This document shows, piece after piece, positions 32,974 to 41,095 of a DNA stretch of 43,058 nucleotides. Both the position numbers and the translations under genes were made by a program. Source of the stretch: a virus. Under the pieces are notes generated by a model. The model was not told the DNA's origin. It did not search any database and saw nothing but the letters and a program-made list of their open reading frames with translations. How positions within the stretch are numbered: the first letter of the stretch is position 1; every line of letters starts with the position of its first letter. The stretch covers positions 1 through 43,058 of IMG/VR virus record IMGVR_UViG_3300025759_000187. The stretch is one strand, 5' to 3'.

Positions 32974-35460
32974 CTATGCGAAGAAGTAAGTTGATGCGGT
33001 GAGTTGGTTGATGTCAAGACTACCCGGCAGCGGTGCATCAGGTAGCTGTGTACTAGGAGCTAGTGTAGTTTGCACTTCGTGCTTAAGCTTTGCAAGCAAG
33101 TCGTCACTAAAAATTTCACGATAGACATTTCGTAGACAACGATTCATTTGCGGAATGTAGTGAGCGTGACACCCGAAGCTATCATGAATCATCATGAAGT
33201 CCGTAACGCCTAGCTCAGCCATCTTGTTTACAGTAAGAGTAGCGGCGGCGGCATCAAGTGAGTGGATGTAGTTAGGACAGAAACCGTTGGCTGACTTACG
33301 GCGATCAACCTGATCGCTCCAGTCCCGCAGGTACACCTTTACTTTACGTTGCGCCTGCACCTCAACCGTGCGAGCCGTTGACTTACAGTAGTTCTGTTTG
33401 ATGCGGAGGCCAGTCGGTGCCGTCCAAGTTAGATGAACGTTCTGCTTGCTGGCTTCGTCCGCTAGTTCTCTCATCCACGCCATCGCTTGGCTTGCCGCAG
33501 AAACCGTTAACGAAAGTGCCTCCGAAATTTTTTGGGCCAAAAAATACGTGGCCTTGTAGGTGGAGCGTGGCGGGAAGGGTGCCGGGTCGAGCCGCTGGTT
33601 GCGGACAATATCGTAGTACCATTCACTGACGTAGTGCTGCCTGCTGTACATCGTTGACGAGTACACATCAGTCATGACTACTTTCTTTGTAGCTTTGCGC
33701 GGTAGGCTACCGTTGCATAGGTTGAGCCAAGCGACAGCTAGATCCTTATCCTTACTGTTGCTGCCTGCTACCTGCCGCAGTAGCTCGGTCGTCCGGTCAG
33801 CCACGTCTTGGTAGATATCACTCGGCTGATCCTGCGCTACAATATTAGTAGCCTTACCGCCCACCGGGTCACGCAGTAGTAGGCTGTAGATCTGAAGCCC
33901 GTTGTTACTACCATCAACAGAGATAGGCAGGCGGCTCAGGTGCCCCGGCTGCGGGTTGGCAAGGAAGGGCGCTGCTTCAAGACACCACGATAGGAACAGC
34001 CACGGCTTGTCGGCTGAAGTCCACCACCTATTCTCAATAGGATCGTTGTATACCTCTTGGATCTTACTCTTGTTCTGGATGCACCACCGCACCCGCTCGC
34101 GCAGGCTAACCTTATCGTAGCCGTAGCAGTTGGCACCATGAGCTAAGTACCAGTCCGCTGCTTCTTTTGTTTCAAGGGGGAGTGACTTCGAGAAGCAACA
34201 CAGTGCTCGCTGAATGTCATCGCCTTGATAGTTGAGCGCCGAGGTAGTCGGATAGATGCGGCCACGAAAGTCAATGCCATGAACAAGGCAATGATAATCT
34301 CTTTTGGAATAGAAGTCCGCAAGGAACAGCAGCCTGCCGTACTGCGCCCGGCGCATATCCCAATCTTGGATATCCCGGTGGTACTGGCGCATGGCGTTGG
34401 CGTAGTGTCGCCAGTCTGCGCCGCCTGCCTCACGCACATCGTCGCCGGGATAGGTTGGCTTGCTCGGCGGCTCGCTCGTCGGTAGCTCAAGGCTATCGTC
34501 GAGCCAGCCCGCAGTCACGGCTTCGCGCAGCACCTCCAGCACATCGGTATTCACTACCCACTTCGTTCGTTGAAGTGTGTTAATAGCAGAGAACACAGGA
34601 GCGCAGTCGCTATCCTTCATTGCTTCTAGTTGCGATGAAGCATAGGTGCTCATGATCGGACGGCGGTACGCTGCGTTATCGTAGAATCCACCATCGTACA
34701 TACCAGTCCAGTCATTTAACTCAGAGACAGGTAGATGTAGTGGAGTAACCTCAGTGTATAGTTCTTCGATACGCTCGATCTGTTTGGAGAACTCCAGCGT
34801 AAACCGTAGGTACGATTTGTTTTTGTTTCGCCCGCGCTGTTGGAAGTCAGTGATCTGGTTTACTTCAAACACATCCGGGCAAGAGGATAGCAGTAGCTCA
34901 AGGAGCACAGTGCCTGCAACGTCTGCCTCCTCCTTAGTAATAACATCTTGATACGGCTCGTCTGCTGTTAGCCTGATGTTACTTAGAAGCTTTTCGAAAT
35001 CAGCACGGCTCTTACGTTTCACATCATTCAAGTATCCCTTGACTGATGCGAACATCTTAGGATTAGCTACGGCGTGAGCAGTGAGCCGCAAGTGGCTATG
35101 AATATTCTGCCCGATCTTCCTGCGTAGCTCAGTAACACGGTGCGTCCGCTCACTAGCGATAGCGTTGACCGCTGTCTCGATGCTAATGGCGGACGCACTG
35201 TGCGGCGATAGTTTAGACAGAACTTCTTGAGCCCGCTGCCTAGGGCTAACACCCGTCTTGCGGCGAAGTGTCTTAGCTTTGAGGTAGGCTTGAATAGAAA
35301 TGATATGGCGTCGGCTAATCTCTTTGATGATAGCTGCGCCGGGACCAGTGGACGAGAACTGCCCACTGGTCTTCATCTTCTCTAACCTACCACGCCCATC
35401 GACACAGCGCATGTCGTAGGCCAGTTGATAGATGTCACGGTCTACCTCAGAGTAAGTCAA
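32974..35460 (-). CDS. single-subunit RNA polymerase (T7 gp1-like)
   Basis: 828 residues (T7 has 883). Catalytic Asp516 lies in SVDGSNNGLQIYS, Lys592 and Tyr600 in TKKVVMTDVYSS, Asp760 in MMIHDSFG, and FRGRIYP occurs upstream of these. This enzyme transcribes the phage's middle and late genes from its own promoters. The start is TTG with a strong GGAGGT 4 nt upstream, coupled to the integrase stop (TTGA overlap). It is the gene that defines the T7-like lineage. The sites at 180-247 are the best candidates for its promoters. Confidence 0.96.
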   Translation of the reverse strand: MTYSEVDRDIYQLAYDMRCVDGRGRLEKMKTSGQFSSTGPGAAIIKEISRRHIISIQAYLKAKTLRRKTGVSPRQRAQEVLSKLSPHSASAISIETAVNAIASERTHRVTELRRKIGQNIHSHLRLTAHAVANPKMFASVKGYLNDVKRKSRADFEKLLSNIRLTADEPYQDVITKEEADVAGTVLLELLLSSCPDVFEVNQITDFQQRGRNKNKSYLRFTLEFSKQIERIEELYTEVTPLHLPVSELNDWTGMYDGGFYDNAAYRRPIMSTYASSQLEAMKDSDCAPVFSAINTLQRTKWVVNTDVLEVLREAVTAGWLDDSLELPTSEPPSKPTYPGDDVREAGGADWRHYANAMRQYHRDIQDWDMRRAQYGRLLFLADFYSKRDYHCLVHGIDFRGRIYPTTSALNYQGDDIQRALCCFSKSLPLETKEAADWYLAHGANCYGYDKVSLRERVRWCIQNKSKIQEVYNDPIENRWWTSADKPWLFLSWCLEAAPFLANPQPGHLSRLPISVDGSNNGLQIYSLLLRDPVGGKATNIVAQDQPSDIYQDVADRTTELLRQVAGSNSKDKDLAVAWLNLCNGSLPRKATKKVVMTDVYSSTMYSRQHYVSEWYYDIVRNQRLDPAPFPPRSTYKATYFLAQKISEALSLTVSAASQAMAWMRELADEASKQNVHLTWTAPTGLRIKQNYCKSTARTVEVQAQRKVKVYLRDWSDQVDRRKSANGFCPNYIHSLDAAAATLTVNKMAELGVTDFMMIHDSFGCHAHYIPQMNRCLRNVYREIFSDDLLAKLKHEVQTTLAPSTQLPDAPLPGSLDINQLTASTYFFA

Positions 35461-36278
35461 ATAACCTCCTTCACCTTCTCAAAATCCTCATCCATAACGT
35501 GGGCATACTGCATCGTAGTCTGAATGTTTGTGTGACCTAGCACACGCTGCACTACGTGGATGGGTACACCGTTACGCAGTAGCTTAGTTGCATAGCTGTG
35601 TCGTAGCTGGTACGGGGTCAGGTCCGATCCAATCTCTTGACGGACGGCGGTGTTCCACACTGTACGCAGGTTACTAACTTCTCTAGGTAGGAACAGGTGA
35701 TCGTCTTTAGTTAGATGATTGAAGTCGATGTGATGGATAAGAGCAGTAGACAGATGCAGGTTCAGCGGGCACTTACGTTTAATCTCATAGCCACCCTTCT
35801 TGGCGGATACCGTCAACGTACCGCGCAAGGTGTCGAGGTCGCGCCGTCGTAGCTGCAACAGTTCGGAGCCGAAGCCGCGGAGACCTAAGCCACTAACAAG
35901 ATCAAACATAAGTAGCAGAGTTGCGTCATGCCGCTCATAGATAGAACGAATCTGTTTGATCTGATCTTCGGGAATGATGTCCCGGCGCAGCACTTGAACC
36001 CGCGGCGGGTCCACGAATAGTTGCGAGTCTAGCTCGCCGTAGCGTTGGCCTGTTCTTACCATAGATTTAAATACATTAGCGACACGGCGTGCCGTTGTTG
36101 GGTTTTGCCAGAGGCGTTGGATAAGCAGAACACAGTCGTCGATAGCACGCTGGTCTACTACACTTGGATTAAACTTACCGAGGATCTTAGTCATCTGCGA
36201 GTGCATCGAGCACTGATGATCTGATCTCCTCCACTTTGTTTCGACTGCTAGTTGCAGTGCTTTCTCAAGGGGTTTCAT
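35457..36278 (-). CDS. int: tyrosine recombinase (integrase)
   Basis: 273 residues. The catalytic set is Arg134 (GLRGFGSELLQL), Lys160/161, Arg226 (TPYQLRHSYAT), His249 (LGHTN) and the nucleophile Tyr258 (TTMQYAH). The first His of the usual HxxR box is Tyr223 here. The N-terminal core-binding helices are present, but an arm-binding domain is missing. The preceding ORF encodes an AP2-like domain that could supply it. Integrase directly upstream of RNA polymerase is known from marine T7-like phages and suggests possible lysogeny. No repressor and no attP could be identified. Confidence 0.93.
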   Translation of the reverse strand: MKPLEKALQLAVETKWRRSDHQCSMHSQMTKILGKFNPSVVDQRAIDDCVLLIQRLWQNPTTARRVANVFKSMVRTGQRYGELDSQLFVDPPRVQVLRRDIIPEDQIKQIRSIYERHDATLLLMFDLVSGLGLRGFGSELLQLRRRDLDTLRGTLTVSAKKGGYEIKRKCPLNLHLSTALIHHIDFNHLTKDDHLFLPREVSNLRTVWNTAVRQEIGSDLTPYQLRHSYATKLLRNGVPIHVVQRVLGHTNIQTTMQYAHVMDEDFEKVKEVI

Positions 36279-36453
36279 TTTGGATAGTTACATTTTCTAG
36301 TATCCATCGGCACCATAGGAAGATCTTCCGTGCCTCTTCTTCAGAGTCAAAGTAACCAAGGGATACAGTCTCACCGCTGCGGGTAATGGTGGAGTGCCAC
36401 ATACCCGCAGCTTTGTCATAGTAGTAGTTACTCTTAAGACTTGAACGCGCCAT
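36265..36453 (-). CDS. AP2-like DNA-binding protein, possible split integrase arm domain
   Basis: 62 residues. YYYDKAAGMWHSTITRSG, then LGYFDSEEEARK and a helix match the plan of AP2-type DNA-binding domains (three strands with Trp, a GYFDSEEEA turn, one helix), which also occur at the N-terminus of tyrosine integrases. It overlaps the integrase start by 14 nt in another frame. It may act as an excisionase or accessory factor, or be the detached arm-binding domain of the integrase. Confidence 0.7.
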   Translation of the reverse strand: MARSSLKSNYYYDKAAGMWHSTITRSGETVSLGYFDSEEEARKIFLWCRWILENVTIQNETP

Positions 36454-36517
36454 ACAAAGTCTTAAAGAACCACAGCAGCACAGCTAGATATAAGACAGAG
36501 AACACAATCTCAAACAT
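36434..36517 (-). CDS. 27-residue single-helix membrane protein
   Basis: MFEIVFSVLYLAVLLWFFKT followed by LYGAFKS is one hydrophobic helix with a short basic end. GGAGG lies about 10 nt before the ATG, the ATG overlaps the upstream stop by 8 nt, and the stop overlaps the AP2-like gene by 20 nt, so it fits the tight packing of the operon. The function is unknown. Tiny inner-membrane proteins in phage early regions can affect the host envelope or superinfection. Confidence 0.6.
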   Translation of the reverse strand: MFEIVFSVLYLAVLLWFFKTLYGAFKS

Positions 36518-36794
36518 CGTGCTTGTACCTCCGCTCATCTTCTTCTACTTCCCACCGTTCCCATTCAGTACAAGCGTAGGTATCGCAAGCAACACGTAGC
36601 TCCTCCGCGGTTACCGGGAACGGTAGATCATGGTCATCCCGCCAGCCTTTAACGTGGCGGGTAGCGCACTCGAACAGATCATCATCTGATTTATGTTCGG
36701 GGTGGTCAGCGCGTAGCATCGGCAGGTTAACAGATGCGTGCCTCAGTAGTGCCATCAAACGTGCCACTACTACCTCGTTGTATTGCTTAACCAC
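36510..36794 (-). CDS. hypothetical early protein
   Basis: A 94-residue acidic helical protein. The start is a GTG that overlaps the upstream stop (GTGGTTAA). Sequence features are HPEHKSDDDLFECATRHV and a C-terminal run rich in Trp, Glu and Arg (ACTEWERWEVEEDERRYK). No family is recognised. It belongs to the early cassette upstream of the integrase. Confidence 0.65.
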   Translation of the reverse strand: MVKQYNEVVVARLMALLRHASVNLPMLRADHPEHKSDDDLFECATRHVKGWRDDHDLPFPVTAEELRVACDTYACTEWERWEVEEDERRYKHDV

Positions 36795-37002
36795 GGCGGC
36801 GGAAGACCGGGCGCAGCGGGTGGCAGGGCTGGACTAGATCACAGTCTACCGCGTTAGCGATATGCTTCATGATCTTATTGGCGGTCCAGCTATCATGCGC
36901 CGCCCAGATGTGTGAGGTTTTCAGTAGCTGTTTAACTGTGTGCTCCTCGCTGATGGTTAGTTCAGGAGTATCAATGTGCATGGTCAGGGGTTGGGTAGTC
37001 AT
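36787..37002 (-). CDS. hypothetical early protein
   Basis: A 71-residue protein beginning MTTQPLTMHIDTPELTISEE, with a basic C-terminus (HPLRPVFRRRG). AGGAGA lies 8 nt before the ATG. It overlaps the next gene by 8 nt. No domain is recognised. The small size, basic end and early position would suit a regulator or host-takeover protein, but this is only a guess. Confidence 0.65.
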   Translation of the reverse strand: MTTQPLTMHIDTPELTISEEHTVKQLLKTSHIWAAHDSWTANKIMKHIANAVDCDLVQPCHPLRPVFRRRG

Positions 37003-37004
37003 AG

Positions 37005-37274
37005 TTATTTCTCCTCGTTCCAGAAGTCGTTGATGATTTCGTCAGGTGCATTGAGTAGCACCATTTCATTTAGAGTGTGAGCAACACGGAGCAGGTCGCG
37101 CCGCGTGCATCGGTTCATAACAAAGTTTCTATAGGTGATAAGCAGTCTACGTTTATCTTTGTTGCTTAGCTTGCGGATGTCGGGGACGACCGCATCTACG
37201 AAGCCTAGCATATCGAATGGCTTGGCTTCAAGACCAAAGTCAAAACGCGGACGCGGCTCGGCTTCATCGTGCAT
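37005..37274 (-). CDS. hypothetical early protein
   Basis: 89 residues beginning MHDEAEPRPRFDFGLEAKPF, helical after residue 20 (DIRKLSNKDKRRLLITYRNFV). The ATG at 37274 overlaps the upstream stop region by 11 nt. A TTG seven codons earlier is possible. The Arg/Lys-rich helix could bind nucleic acid. No family is recognised. Confidence 0.6.
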   Translation of the reverse strand: MHDEAEPRPRFDFGLEAKPFDMLGFVDAVVPDIRKLSNKDKRRLLITYRNFVMNRCTRRDLLRVAHTLNEMVLLNAPDEIINDFWNEEK

Positions 37275-37422
37275 CGTAATACTTGCGGTGTTCAAAGACT
37301 CGACAGTACAAACACAGTTGAACTATCTCACCGTCTAGCTCTACCTCCTCGACAAAGCTGGGGAGGCGCTCCATTACGATAGCGTACTGCTTCTCGCACT
37401 GCTCGCAATAGTCAGTCGGCAC
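37264..37422 (-). CDS. small zinc-ribbon-like protein
   Basis: 52 residues with two CxxC pairs: YCEQCEK near the start and LCLYCRVFEHRKY near the end, spaced as in a treble-clef or zinc-ribbon. The GTG start at 37422 is preceded by GGGGACAAG and overlaps the upstream stop by 11 nt. An ATG 17 codons earlier would overlap that gene by 62 nt. It may bind RNA, DNA or a host protein. The function is unknown. Confidence 0.55.
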   Translation of the reverse strand: MPTDYCEQCEKQYAIVMERLPSFVEEVELDGEIVQLCLYCRVFEHRKYYDAR

Positions 37423-37606
37423 TTTCTTGTCCCCGTTTCTCGTCGGGTTGGAAGATGAATTCAATGAGTACATGGCTGATTGATTCTAGTTCTGAGTCGT
37501 TGAAGTTTGCGTAGTTAATAAGGTACGGGTCGAGACGTTCGGACAGGAACTCACTTTCGTCGATAAGATCACGAAGGGGAACCTGCATTCGGACTGCATC
37601 TTTCAT
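37412..37606 (-). CDS. hypothetical acidic early protein
   Basis: 64 residues starting MKDAVRMQVPLRDLIDESEF. The start at 37606 lies one base behind the upstream stop (TGATATG), which decides it over a longer reading. Acidic throughout (SDEF-rich, ESISHVLIEFIFQPDEK), as is common for host-inhibitory DNA mimics and anti-defence proteins. That possibility is inference only. Confidence 0.6.
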   Translation of the reverse strand: MKDAVRMQVPLRDLIDESEFLSERLDPYLINYANFNDSELESISHVLIEFIFQPDEKRGQESAD

Positions 37607-37607
37607 A

Positions 37608-37928
37608 TCAGTTTTTGCGGGGAGAGGTAACAGAGCCAAGCATCTGGCGCAGCGGACCCGGACCATCACCAGCCCACGCTCGCATACCAGTGTCTTCAAT
37701 CTCAAAGCCAAGCACACGCTCGGCTTCTTCTTTACAGTGATTATAGAATAGGTTCATGAGTAGCTCGGCACCCGTGTCAGGGTCAGGGCCTAGCCACAGT
37801 TCAAAGTATTTTACTCCTCGTTTCGTTTTTGATTCGATGTTGCTGAAGCCCCACTGTTGAAGAACCTTAGGAGTAAGGTAGAAGATAAGGGACGAAGGGA
37901 TCTGAACGCTTTCGCTTTGTTTAGTCAT
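37608..37928 (-). CDS. hypothetical early protein
   Basis: 106 residues starting MTKQSESVQIPSSLIFYLTP. The middle contains KYFELWLGPDPDTGAE and a helix with CKEEAERV. The start at 37928 overlaps the upstream stop. No family is recognised. Confidence 0.6.
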   Translation of the reverse strand: MTKQSESVQIPSSLIFYLTPKVLQQWGFSNIESKTKRGVKYFELWLGPDPDTGAELLMNLFYNHCKEEAERVLGFEIEDTGMRAWAGDGPGPLRQMLGSVTSPRKN

Positions 37929-38151
37929 GGTTAGTAGTAGTAGTTTTCCGAATGATAAGTGCGAGGGGTGAGATAGAACTACCGCACTCCGTTGCAGGGT
38001 ACTCACACCAGATGTGAGTAGTACCCATCCAGGCATTACGTCTTCCGCCCACCAAGAACTGATCTCCCTTTTGAATCTCGCCCGCCTCAATGACAGAGAA
38101 ACCATCAGGTATAACCACCTCGACATCACGTACTTTGGTTTTGATAATCAT
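37921..38151 (-). CDS. hypothetical small beta-rich protein
   Basis: 76 residues starting MIIKTKVRDVEVVIPDGFSV. The pattern GEIQKGDQFLVGGRRNAWMG suggests a small beta-barrel (SH3-like). No strong Shine-Dalgarno sequence precedes the ATG, which lies behind the hairpins at 38159-38220. A longer in-frame reading to 38220 runs through those hairpins and is less likely. Confidence 0.55.
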   Translation of the reverse strand: MIIKTKVRDVEVVIPDGFSVIEAGEIQKGDQFLVGGRRNAWMGTTHIWCEYPATECGSSISPLALIIRKTTTTNHD

Positions 38152-38158
38152 AGTTAGT

Positions 38159-38220
38159 ACCGAACTACACCCGTTCGGTGAGGGTGGAAGGTGCCGGGTA
38201 CTAGGCCCCCGGCGGGGCAC
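38159..38220 (-). promoter_or_regulatory. two hairpins between the DUF932 gene and the next gene
   Basis: ACCGAAC (38159-38165) pairs with GTTCGGT (38173-38179), and GCCGGG (38193-38198) pairs with CCCGGC (38208-38213) inside outer GTGCC/GGCAC ends (38191-38195, 38216-38220). The 74-nt gap is one of few in the early operon. The hairpins may terminate part of the DUF932 transcripts or be processing sites. No U-tract follows either. Confidence 0.4.
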
Positions 38221-38225
38221 GTGAC

Positions 38226-39212
38226 TCAGCTAGACAGGGCGAGACTCATCTGCTCTTGCAGTTGAGCCTTACGCTTACTGTTAACAGAGCGTGGATCGAA
38301 TCGCTGAGAGGCACGGTCCACGACCTTAGGCATGTCGAAGTCCATGTACTCAGTGACCGCATTCCACACACCGTAAGCAGTACCCTTAGTTGCACTGGTC
38401 TGGCAGGTCTTGGAGTTTAGCACGCGGCTAATCTCCTGACCGAAGGCCATCTTAGCACGTAGCCAGCGGGTCTTCTTCTTATCGTCGGCATCCTTAGCAG
38501 GCTCAGGGCGCAGCAGGCTGAATGAATTGTTAACCAATCCGTTCAGTTCCTTGCCAGTAAGATTCTTCCAGCCAGCCATGCGGCGGCAGAAGTCCTCGAA
38601 CTCTTGGCGTTCCTGATTGCCTGCATTGAAGGAGTCAGCAAACAGATCAAGTCGGAAGCTTAGCGAACCAGTATGTTTAGCAGTGAACAGTGAGCCACCC
38701 TTACGGGCCTCGCCAACCATCTGCGTATACATGTTGTCGCATTCAGGACGACGGGCGGAACCGAAGACTTCGATACCTTTACCGCCGTGACCTGCTCCGA
38801 AGTTCTGATTAAACTCCATCTTATCGCCGTCGATATTGAACCCGCCAACACGGAAGCTAAGGAAGCCACGCTTACCATTGGCAAGCGAGACCAGAGCATC
38901 GGGGTCAGCGAAGTCGTAGTGCTCAATGATTCTTTCAGCAAAGTCCAGTAGCTCGACGTACTGGAACACTTCGTAACGATCACCGACAGTAGCATAGTAG
39001 TTATGCGAACCGTCATCGTTAGAACGAACCAGACCGTACTCGTTACCAGCGCGTTGCCCGTTAGACAGGAACAGTTCCTGTTTCTCTACCTCAAAGTTGA
39101 GGCCAGACAAAGCGAACGCTTCGCGCACTGTAGTGCCGGGCTCGATAACAGTACCGAGGCCATGCCAAGCGGGACGGGAAAGGTAAGCACCATTTTCGAC
39201 GTTAGCAGTCAT
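38226..39212 (-). CDS. DUF932 / TIGR03299-type phage-plasmid protein
   Basis: A 328-residue protein that I recognise as the phage/plasmid-like family DUF932: GAYLSRPAWHGLGTVIEPG near the start, then FEVEKQELFL, ATVGDRYEVFQYVELLDFAE and a late VWNAVTEYMDF segment. The biochemical role of the family is unknown. Members are common in plasmids and phages. It is the largest gene of the early region and has its own upstream gap with a promoter-like dyad, so it is probably transcribed strongly by the host polymerase early after infection. Confidence 0.85.
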   Translation of the reverse strand: MTANVENGAYLSRPAWHGLGTVIEPGTTVREAFALSGLNFEVEKQELFLSNGQRAGNEYGLVRSNDDGSHNYYATVGDRYEVFQYVELLDFAERIIEHYDFADPDALVSLANGKRGFLSFRVGGFNIDGDKMEFNQNFGAGHGGKGIEVFGSARRPECDNMYTQMVGEARKGGSLFTAKHTGSLSFRLDLFADSFNAGNQERQEFEDFCRRMAGWKNLTGKELNGLVNNSFSLLRPEPAKDADDKKKTRWLRAKMAFGQEISRVLNSKTCQTSATKGTAYGVWNAVTEYMDFDMPKVVDRASQRFDPRSVNSKRKAQLQEQMSLALSS

Positions 39213-39283
39213 AGTAGTTTTCTCTAGTTGTCAGAGATGGGTAAGCGCCAGCAGTTAACCGGGCCAGCGATCCGGTGTACGGA

Positions 39284-39319
39284 CGGTAGGTAAGATAACC
39301 TACCGACAGGGAGAGTCAA
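39284..39319 (-). promoter_or_regulatory. candidate sigma70 promoter with dyad around the -10
   Basis: On the minus strand TTGACT (39314-39319) is followed after 16 nt by TATCTT (39292-39297). The -10 lies exactly between the arms of an 8-bp inverted repeat, CGGTAGGT (39284-39291) and ACCTACCG (39298-39305). Such a dyad is a plausible operator. It lies 72 nt upstream of the DUF932 gene. The hairpin could alternatively terminate transcripts of the gene at 39341, though it lacks a U-tract. Confidence 0.45.
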
Positions 39320-39340
39320 GTCTGCTTCCCTGATTTTATA

Positions 39341-39625
39341 TCAGTCGAGTAGGGCAACGGACCAGAAGCCGAAGTCGGAACCATCGCCGGGGTGCGCGCC
39401 GAAGTAGTAACCCTCCGGAGCCAAGACTTCGAGGTCGTCCATGAGACTGTTGATCTCCTCAACCCAACAGTCTTCGGGAACATCGGACAGTCTCTCACTG
39501 TACCCTTGCACCTTGTCCGGAGACAGCATCTCCAGTACGGAACGGAACAAGGGATACAGGTGCTCGGTGTTAAGGGTTCCACCGATGAGGGTGCGGTTAC
39601 ACAGTTCGTTGATTTGGATCGTCAT
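39341..39625 (-). CDS. hypothetical early protein
   Basis: 94 residues starting MTIQINELCNRTLIGGTLNT. The start at 39625 follows the upstream stop by one base (TGATATG). Acidic, with SLMDDLEVLAPEGYYFGAHP and a late SDFGFWSVALLD end. No family is recognised. Confidence 0.65.
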   Translation of the reverse strand: MTIQINELCNRTLIGGTLNTEHLYPLFRSVLEMLSPDKVQGYSERLSDVPEDCWVEEINSLMDDLEVLAPEGYYFGAHPGDGSDFGFWSVALLD

Positions 39626-39626
39626 A

Positions 39627-40109
39627 TCAGTAGCCTTTGAAGTAGTCGCGGATAAGTCGGTAAGGTTTGGTGATTTGATACCACGCAGTGTGATACCAAC
39701 GTTGGGCAGTAGCATCTAGCACTAGCTTATGTACTGCATTGACTAGAGTTACTAGTTGATCGTGCCGTTTAAGTTGCTCGTTAAGTTTACGGTTAAGTTC
39801 ATCGAGTCTATCAGGTGCGTCGAGAACTTCAGTAACCATATGAGTCTCTAGGTAGTTATCAACAGCATCTGTAATGCTGTCTTTGATATCGGCATACCGT
39901 ACTAGATCAGCGGCAATATCATCAGAGTCTGGTAGGTATTCCGTTAGATCCCAAGTAGATAGCTCGCTACTAACTACCTCTTCGAAGCAGTAGTCATTAA
40001 TGCTACGCTCTACAGACTCATCTAGTTTATCGGATACAACAGAGTTGATGATTTCTAGTAGTTGATCCGACCCGATGTTGTCAGTTTCGATAGTGATTTT
40101 GTTAGTCAT
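39627..40109 (-). CDS. hypothetical acidic helical protein
   Basis: 160 residues starting MTNKITIETDNIGSDQLLEI. It is mostly helical and acidic (SELSTWDLTEYLPDSDDI), with a heptad-like central stretch (LDELNRKLNEQLKRHDQL) and a basic C-terminal end. The start at 40109 is four bases after the upstream stop. No known family. The coiled-coil suggests oligomers. Confidence 0.65.
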   Translation of the reverse strand: MTNKITIETDNIGSDQLLEIINSVVSDKLDESVERSINDYCFEEVVSSELSTWDLTEYLPDSDDIAADLVRYADIKDSITDAVDNYLETHMVTEVLDAPDRLDELNRKLNEQLKRHDQLVTLVNAVHKLVLDATAQRWYHTAWYQITKPYRLIRDYFKGY

Positions 40110-40113
40110 TTGA

Positions 40114-40599
40114 TTACTCTTCAAGTGCAAGGGTTACAGCTTTGTCGAAGTCACTACGGAAGATGCGCTGCATCTTAGAGCGTGTCTCTCTAAGCAAGTT
40201 GTAAGTATCAACCGCATCGGCGGGGTGCATATCGCAACCCATATCATCGCACCATTCTCTAAAGGTTAGCTCTGGATCTATGCTAGCGTCTAGCAGTAGC
40301 GAGCAGACTAGATCTTTAGTGCTCGGCTTATACTTAAGGCGTTCTCGTTCTAGTACGCCTACATTGTAGACCGTTGGGCTCATACCATACTTGTAACTAG
40401 GCAGATGCCCAAAGCCTACACTGTAGTTGCCAGTGATACCGCCGTGGTCTGCCGATAGTGTATAGGCAAAGTGCATTGGACGGCTATAGTGGTGACCATC
40501 ATATTTGCATAGGCCGTCACTACGCTCTTCGATAAGCGTAACACCTGATGTAATACCATAGCGGTCGATAAGAGTTTCGAGTGTGTTTGTGTCAGTCAT
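40114..40599 (-). CDS. hypothetical phage protein
   Basis: 161 residues starting MTDTNTLETLIDRYGITSGV. There are His/Tyr/Gly-rich segments (KYDGHHYSRPMHFAYTLSAD, GFGHLPSYKYGM) and a helical C-terminal half with FREWCDDMGCDMHP. Proteins of this type occur in phage early regions, but I cannot assign a function. It overlaps the upstream gene by one base (TAATG). Confidence 0.7.
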   Translation of the reverse strand: MTDTNTLETLIDRYGITSGVTLIEERSDGLCKYDGHHYSRPMHFAYTLSADHGGITGNYSVGFGHLPSYKYGMSPTVYNVGVLERERLKYKPSTKDLVCSLLLDASIDPELTFREWCDDMGCDMHPADAVDTYNLLRETRSKMQRIFRSDFDKAVTLALEE

Positions 40600-40871
40600 T
40601 AGACAATCTCGTCGAGTAGATCCCAGACTTTTAGTTTCAGTTTATCGGACATGCAAGTACCAGCAGCCTCGCCTAGTTCTTGCCATTCGAAGTGGAAGTC
40701 CCATACCATTGAATTGGTAAACTTGTAGACAAGCTTATCGCCTACCCACTCTTCAGTGTCAGGTAGTTTGGGTGCGTAACCTCTTTCAGTAAAGAAGTCC
40801 CAGGAGTTGTATTCGTCTTGCGTTAGAGTTAGTTTGTACACTTTGCTAGGTAGGTAGAAGAAGCCGTCCAT
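40599..40871 (-). CDS. hypothetical aromatic-rich early protein
   Basis: 90 residues starting MDGFFYLPSKVYKLTLTQDE. Rich in Trp, Phe and Tyr and acidic (SWDFFTERGYAP, MVWDFHFEWQELGE). TAATG overlaps at both ends. No family is recognised. Confidence 0.65.
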   Translation of the reverse strand: MDGFFYLPSKVYKLTLTQDEYNSWDFFTERGYAPKLPDTEEWVGDKLVYKFTNSMVWDFHFEWQELGEAAGTCMSDKLKLKVWDLLDEIV

Positions 40872-41095
40872 TAGTTAATCTCTTTTTCTTTAAGTAGCCT
40901 ATCGCACTCGTTCAAGTAGTTACACAGCATATTCTCAGCCCTACGGTAATGAGGTAGTGCTTTCGCTGCCTCTTTCTGCCAGTCGGTAACTTGGCGCGAC
41001 GCCCAATCATAAGTACTTTCCCATTCGTTACACGTTTGTTGCAGTTGGTCAATCTTAGCTTGTTGCTCTTTAGTGTACTTGTTGTAGTTAGGCAT
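40871..41095 (-). CDS. hypothetical coiled-coil early protein
   Basis: 74 residues starting MPNYNKYTKEQQAKIDQLQQ, helical throughout and rich in Gln, Glu and Trp. The ATG shares a base with the stop of the tiny membrane ORF upstream (TGATG). No family is recognised. Confidence 0.65.
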   Translation of the reverse strand: MPNYNKYTKEQQAKIDQLQQTCNEWESTYDWASRQVTDWQKEAAKALPHYRRAENMLCNYLNECDRLLKEKEIN

